From: an uncultured Lachnospiraceae bacterium | Lineage (GTDB): Bacteria > Bacillota > Clostridia > Lachnospirales > Lachnospiraceae | Assembly: GCA_945485625.1 (NCBI GenBank) | Contig: CALYSH010000051.1 | Coordinates: 1-8,238 of the forward strand | Length of the DNA: 8,238 nucleotides | Reading direction: 5' to 3' | Part shown: positions 5,707 through 8,238 of the stretch, one piece after another | How positions within the stretch are numbered: position 1 is the stretch's first letter | Layout: every line of letters begins with the position of its first letter | The notes under the pieces: generated by a model | The model's input: only the letters and a program-made list of their open reading frames with translations | Told to the model about the DNA's origin: nothing | Database searches by the model: none | Translations under genes and position numbers: made by a program

Positions 5707-6546
5707 ATGAATTTGATTGAAAAGATGCAATATGATGAGGAGCGTGCGCTATACAATGCTACAGACTGCCTGATCCGGGAATGCACCTTTGCCGGACCGG
5801 CGGACGGAGAGTCCGTACTGAAGGAGGCCCGGAATATACAGGTGACCAATTGCAGCTTCTCGCTGCGTTATCCAATGTGGCATGTGAAGGGATTTACCAT
5901 GGAAGGTACTACCATGGATGAAAAGACCAGAGCTGCCCTTTGGTATTCGGATGACGGAAACATTGTGGGATGTGATCTGGGCGGAATCAAGGCAGTGCGT
6001 GAGTGCAATCGAATCCGGGTGGAAAACAGCCGTATCGTTTCCCCGGAGTTTGGATGGAAGAGTAATGAGATTTCCATAAAGGATTGTTCTGTTGAAGCAG
6101 AGTACCTGTTTCTGGACAGCCGGAACGTGTCTTTGGAGCGTGTGAATATGAAGGGAAAGTATTCCTTCCAGTACATGGAGAATCTGGAGATTACCGATTC
6201 CTACTTAGATACCAAGGATGCTTTCTGGCACAGTAAGAATGTGACCGTTCGAAACAGTGTGGTGAAGGGGGAGTACCTGGCATGGTTTTCCGAAGGGCTT
6301 ACTCTGATTGATTGCAAAATCATTGGTACCCAGCCACTGTGCTATTGCAAGGATTTGAAGCTGATCAACTGTACCATGGAGGATGCGGATCTGGCGTTTG
6401 AGTATTCGGATGTGGAAGCAGATATCAGGGGACATGTGATTTCCATAAAGAATCCCAGAAGCGGTATCATTGTTGTGGACAGCGTAGGTGAGATTATTCG
6501 GGAGCACCCGGTTATGGAATGCAATGGAGTCGTGGAATTCCGATGA
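5707..6546 (+). CDS. DUF3737 family right-handed parallel beta-helix protein
   Basis: A 279-residue protein with no signal peptide or membrane span, so likely cytoplasmic. Family landmarks are EERALYNATDCLIRECTF near the N-terminus, GESVLKEARNI (34-44), RYPMWH (54-59), KDAFWHSKNVTVRNS (170-184), GEYLAWFSEGL (188-198), LCYCKDLKLINC (211-222), LAFEYSDV (229-236) and SIKNPRSG (246-253). Short strands of the type N-V-T-V-R-N-S-x-V recur, and from residue 102 to 224 they start every 19 residues (102, 121, 140, 159, 178, 197, 216). This is one turn per coil of a pectate-lyase-like beta helix. The reaction or ligand is unknown. Beta helices of this kind often bind or modify polysaccharides, but no catalytic residues can be assigned here. 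The SD AAAGGGG (5692-5698) is 8 nt before ATG. It is probably co-transcribed with tex and is closed by a strong terminator. Confidence 0.88.
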   Translation: MNLIEKMQYDEERALYNATDCLIRECTFAGPADGESVLKEARNIQVTNCSFSLRYPMWHVKGFTMEGTTMDEKTRAALWYSDDGNIVGCDLGGIKAVRECNRIRVENSRIVSPEFGWKSNEISIKDCSVEAEYLFLDSRNVSLERVNMKGKYSFQYMENLEITDSYLDTKDAFWHSKNVTVRNSVVKGEYLAWFSEGLTLIDCKIIGTQPLCYCKDLKLINCTMEDADLAFEYSDVEADIRGHVISIKNPRSGIIVVDSVGEIIREHPVMECNGVVEFR

Positions 6547-6552
6547 GAAGAG

Positions 6553-6586
6553 AAAAGGCAAAGGTGAGATATCCTTTGCCTTTTTG
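6553..6586. terminator. Intrinsic terminator, probably bidirectional, after the DUF3737 gene
   Basis: GGCAAAGG (6557-6564) pairs with CCTTTGCC (6573-6580) around an 8-nt loop, extended by AAAA before and TTTTT after the stem. The T-run serves the rightward unit. The A-run at 6553-6556 provides a matching U-run for the leftward antiporter gene ending at 6611. Confidence 0.93.
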
Positions 6587-6610
6587 CGTTATAGGAAGCT
6601 GCGTCCGGAT

Positions 6611-7924
6611 TTATTTTGCTTTCTTTGCAGGTACCAGATAGATGAAAATCAGGGAACTGACCAGTAACAGGTAGGGATAGAACAACCTGGGGATAATGTC
6701 AAAGGCGGAAAGCTTCACGCCCAGCTCCTGAGCGGCTGTGATAGCTACCAGCATCTGGGCACCATAGGGAAGGATGCCCTGAATGATACAGGAGAAGGTG
6801 TCCAGAATGGAGGCACTTTTTCTGGGAGTAATCCCGTATTCGGTTGCGATTTCCTTTGCGATAGGGTTCGCCATAACGATTGCTACGGTATTATTTGCGG
6901 TTGCAATGTTCATGGCGCTTACAAGAAGCCCCATGCCCAGCTGCCCGTTCTTCTGCCCCTTGAAGGCTTTTCGGATGAGGGAAAGCAATGCCTCGAAGCC
7001 GCCGTACTCGCGAATCAATGCACACAGAACGGATACCAATACGGCTACCATGCAGGTCTCAAACATACCGGAAGCACCGGAGCCCATCCGGGAAAGCAGC
7101 TCGGTAAAGTCGACGGAACCGGTGATCAACATTATGATGGAACCGGAGAAGATACCGATTAACAATACCACAAACACATTGATTCCGATAATACCGCCCA
7201 AAAGGACCAGCACATAGGGAATAATCTGGAGCAGGTGATATTCCTTTACAATGGCACCGCTTAAAGAGGTGTGGAAGGAGAGAAAAAGAATCAGTAGCAA
7301 GGTGGTAGCTGCGGCGGGAATCGCAATCCAGAAGTTTTCACGGAATTTATCCTTCATCTGACATCCCTGACCGTTGCAGGCGGCAATGGTAGTGTCGGAG
7401 ATAAAGGACAGGTTATCGCCAAACATTGCTCCTCCCATGACGGAAGCGATGCAAAGAGACATGGAAAAGCCGGAGGCGTTGGATACCGCCACGGCAATGG
7501 GGGTAATCAGGGTGATGGTTCCCACGCTGGTACCCATTGCGGTGGATACAAAGCAGGCGACCAGAAACAATACCGCTACCGCGAACTTCGCCGGAATCAG
7601 GGAGAGCATGAAGTAAGCCACGCTTTCTGCACTGCTTCTTCCCACCACTCCCACGAAGGCACCTGCGGTAAGGAAGATTAAGAGCATAGTGATAATGTTC
7701 TTGTCGGACAGGCCCTTTGCCATAATGCCCAGCTTGTCATCGAAGCTTACCCTTCGATTCTGCATACAGGCTACCAGGATTGCCACCAGAAACGCTATGA
7801 CGATGGGAATATTGTAGAAGCCCATCTCAATTTTCAGAATATATTCAAATAAAATGCCCAGCCCCAGATAGAGGACCAGAAATACCCCGATGGGGAGAAG
7901 TGCAATAGGATTCCTTTTTTTCAT
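6611..7924 (-). CDS. NhaC-family Na+/H+ antiporter (possible metabolite/proton exchanger)
   Basis: A 437-residue polytopic membrane protein with about 11-12 hydrophobic segments from residue 8 to 431. The key signature is MGGAMFGDNLSFISDTTIAA (163-182), containing the Gly-Asp-Asn-Leu-Ser-x-Ile-Ser-Asp-Thr-Thr motif of the NhaC family. It is supported by FVSTAMGTSVGTITLITPIA (125-144) and the second-half counterpart IATANNTVAIVMANPIAKEI (340-359), giving the inverted-repeat layout of this transporter superfamily. Known members exchange Na+ for H+, and relatives such as MleN couple malate uptake to lactate export, so the substrate is open. The gene is monocistronic. GGAAAGG (minus strand of 7934-7940) lies 9 nt before ATG 7924, and the promoter is at 7973-8001. 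The frame stays open upstream to 8089, but that part precedes the promoter and is not hydrophobic in the family pattern. Confidence 0.9.
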   Translation of the reverse strand: MKKRNPIALLPIGVFLVLYLGLGILFEYILKIEMGFYNIPIVIAFLVAILVACMQNRRVSFDDKLGIMAKGLSDKNIITMLLIFLTAGAFVGVVGRSSAESVAYFMLSLIPAKFAVAVLFLVACFVSTAMGTSVGTITLITPIAVAVSNASGFSMSLCIASVMGGAMFGDNLSFISDTTIAACNGQGCQMKDKFRENFWIAIPAAATTLLLILFLSFHTSLSGAIVKEYHLLQIIPYVLVLLGGIIGINVFVVLLIGIFSGSIIMLITGSVDFTELLSRMGSGASGMFETCMVAVLVSVLCALIREYGGFEALLSLIRKAFKGQKNGQLGMGLLVSAMNIATANNTVAIVMANPIAKEIATEYGITPRKSASILDTFSCIIQGILPYGAQMLVAITAAQELGVKLSAFDIIPRLFYPYLLLVSSLIFIYLVPAKKAK

Positions 7925-7944
7925 GACATATTTCCTTTCCTTAT

Positions 7945-7961
7945 GGCGGCTTTTCGCCACC
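7945..7961 (-). other. Leader hairpin just upstream of the antiporter RBS
   Basis: On the minus strand GGTGGC, loop GAAAA, GCCGCC gives a 6-bp stem with one G-U pair. It lies between the predicted transcription start (about 7966) and the SD at 7934-7940. It may protect the 5' end of the mRNA or modulate ribosome access. Confidence 0.5.
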
Positions 7962-7972
7962 GTGCATGCAAT

Positions 7973-8001
7973 ATCATAGCAGATATCGTGAGTCTTTGCA
8001 A
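7973..8001 (-). promoter_or_regulatory. Extended -10 sigma-A promoter of the antiporter gene
   Basis: On the minus strand the -35 is TTGCAA (7996-8001) and the -10 is TATGAT (7973-7978) with a 17-bp spacer. TGC immediately before the -10 makes an extended -10 element. The expected start is near 7966, giving a leader of about 40 nt. Confidence 0.78.
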
Positions 8002-8026
8002 CGGAGGATGAGGAACGGAGGATGAG
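8000..8026. repeat. Tandem 13-bp direct repeat overlapping the antiporter -35
   Basis: AACGGAGGATGAG occurs at 8000-8012 and again at 8014-8026, identical, separated by one G (14-bp period). The first copy overlaps the -35 hexamer of the antiporter promoter and the second lies just upstream. It is either a regulator site or a recent tandem duplication. Confidence 0.65.
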
Positions 8027-8034
8027 TATGCACC

Positions 8035-8048
8035 ACAACCATAGTTGT
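8035..8048. repeat. Short inverted repeat in the divergent control region
   Basis: ACAAC (8035-8039) and GTTGT (8044-8048) flank CATA. It lies between the leftward antiporter promoter and the rightward consensus promoter. The short arms make it only a weak operator candidate. Confidence 0.35.
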
Positions 8049-8099
8049 ATATGGCGATTGAGAAACAATATAAAATTATCGAATAACAATAAAAAAGCA

Positions 8100-8128
8100 T
8101 TGACAAACGATTTCTTTGCGCATATAAT
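8100..8128 (+). promoter_or_regulatory. Perfect-consensus sigma-A promoter with AT-rich upstream element
   Basis: TTGACA (8100-8105), a 17-bp spacer and TATAAT (8123-8128) match the housekeeping consensus at all twelve hexamer positions. The 40 bp upstream (about 8060-8099) are almost entirely A/T and can act as an UP element. Transcription should start near 8135 and run rightward out of the window. Such strength is typical of rRNA, tRNA or other highly expressed units, but the driven gene is not visible. Confidence 0.88.
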
Positions 8129-8144
8129 GACACTGTAACGCAGG

Positions 8145-8238
8145 GGAATTGTTCCATTTTAGGGAATGTTTTCTAAATATGGAAACTATTCAGAGCCATG
8201 CAAATTTACATTCTGTGAATGCTTGCATTCAAACAGAA
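8145..8238 (+). other. Structured 5' leader running off the window edge
   Basis: Downstream of the consensus promoter no start codon with an SD is seen, but several helices can form. GGAA/TTCC (8145-8155) is weak. GAATGTTTTC (8164-8173) pairs with GGAAAC-ATTC (8181-8191) with one bulged T. TTCTGT plus GAATG (8211-8221) pairs with CATTC plus ACAGAA (8226-8238) with a 2-nt bulge and a CTTG loop. No riboswitch, T-box or rRNA boxA motif is recognised. It could be an attenuator, a regulatory leader or the start of an RNA gene. Confidence 0.45.

Noticed and set aside
8045..8074. Second rightward promoter, TTGTAT-N18-TATAAA
   Set aside because: The match is weak and lies in an AT-rich tract where such hexamers arise by chance. 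The perfect promoter at 8100-8128 explains rightward transcription.
7925..8089. Longer N-terminus for the NhaC-family protein
   Set aside because: It would be translated from upstream of the extended -10 promoter. ATG 7924 has an SD and the family-typical start.
8028..8138. 36-codon plus-strand ORF (starts MHHNHSCIWRL) preceded by GGAGG at 8017-8021
   Set aside because: The SD is part of the tandem repeat, the frame runs straight through the consensus promoter, no upstream promoter is clear, and the AT-rich codons give an unremarkable Asn/Lys-rich peptide. It is kept only as a low-probability small ORF.

Overview
The window looks like a chromosomal stretch from a low- to mid-GC Firmicute, most likely a clostridial (Lachnospiraceae-like) gut bacterium. 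The reasons are a secA-prfB neighbourhood, strong AAGGAGG-type ribosome binding sites, sigma-A promoters with 17-18 bp spacers, a full-length Tex protein, and small membrane families (DUF975, DUF4190-like) common in clostridia. The genus assignment is inference. No mobile element, CRISPR array, tRNA or rRNA is visible.

Layout from left to right. (1) The last 55 codons of secA, with its zinc-binding tail, then prfB (release factor 2), which is split by the classical autoregulatory +1 frameshift site (CTT TGA C). A strong bidirectional terminator closes this unit. (2) A compact three-gene leftward operon, transcribed from about 3140 to 1447: a small DUF4190-like membrane protein, a small putative zinc metalloprotease of the SprA-related type (HEQEH motif), and a DUF975 multi-spanning membrane protein. 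The genes are 12-13 bp apart and each has its own Shine-Dalgarno. (3) A rightward unit of tex (RNA-binding transcription accessory protein) followed by a DUF3737 right-handed beta-helix protein, ended by a terminator at about 6553-6586. Units 2 and 3 diverge from a shared region holding two good promoters and a 14-bp direct repeat with a 19-bp period. (4) A leftward monocistronic NhaC-family antiporter gene with its own extended -10 promoter. (5) A right-edge regulatory region of about 310 bp with no convincing gene. It holds the antiporter promoter, a tandem 13-bp repeat, and a perfect-consensus sigma-A promoter (TTGACA-N17-TATAAT) firing rightward into a structured leader that runs off the window.

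How the genes fit together: secA (protein export), prfB (translation termination) and tex (transcription and RNA quality) are housekeeping genes. The antiporter handles sodium or proton homeostasis, or metabolite exchange. The least understood parts are the membrane/metalloprotease operon and the DUF3737 beta-helix gene carried behind tex. No complete novel system is evident. The best leads are the metalloprotease operon, the shared operator-like repeat between the divergent promoters, the exact 19-residue coil period of the DUF3737 protein, and the very strong promoter with structured leader at the right edge.
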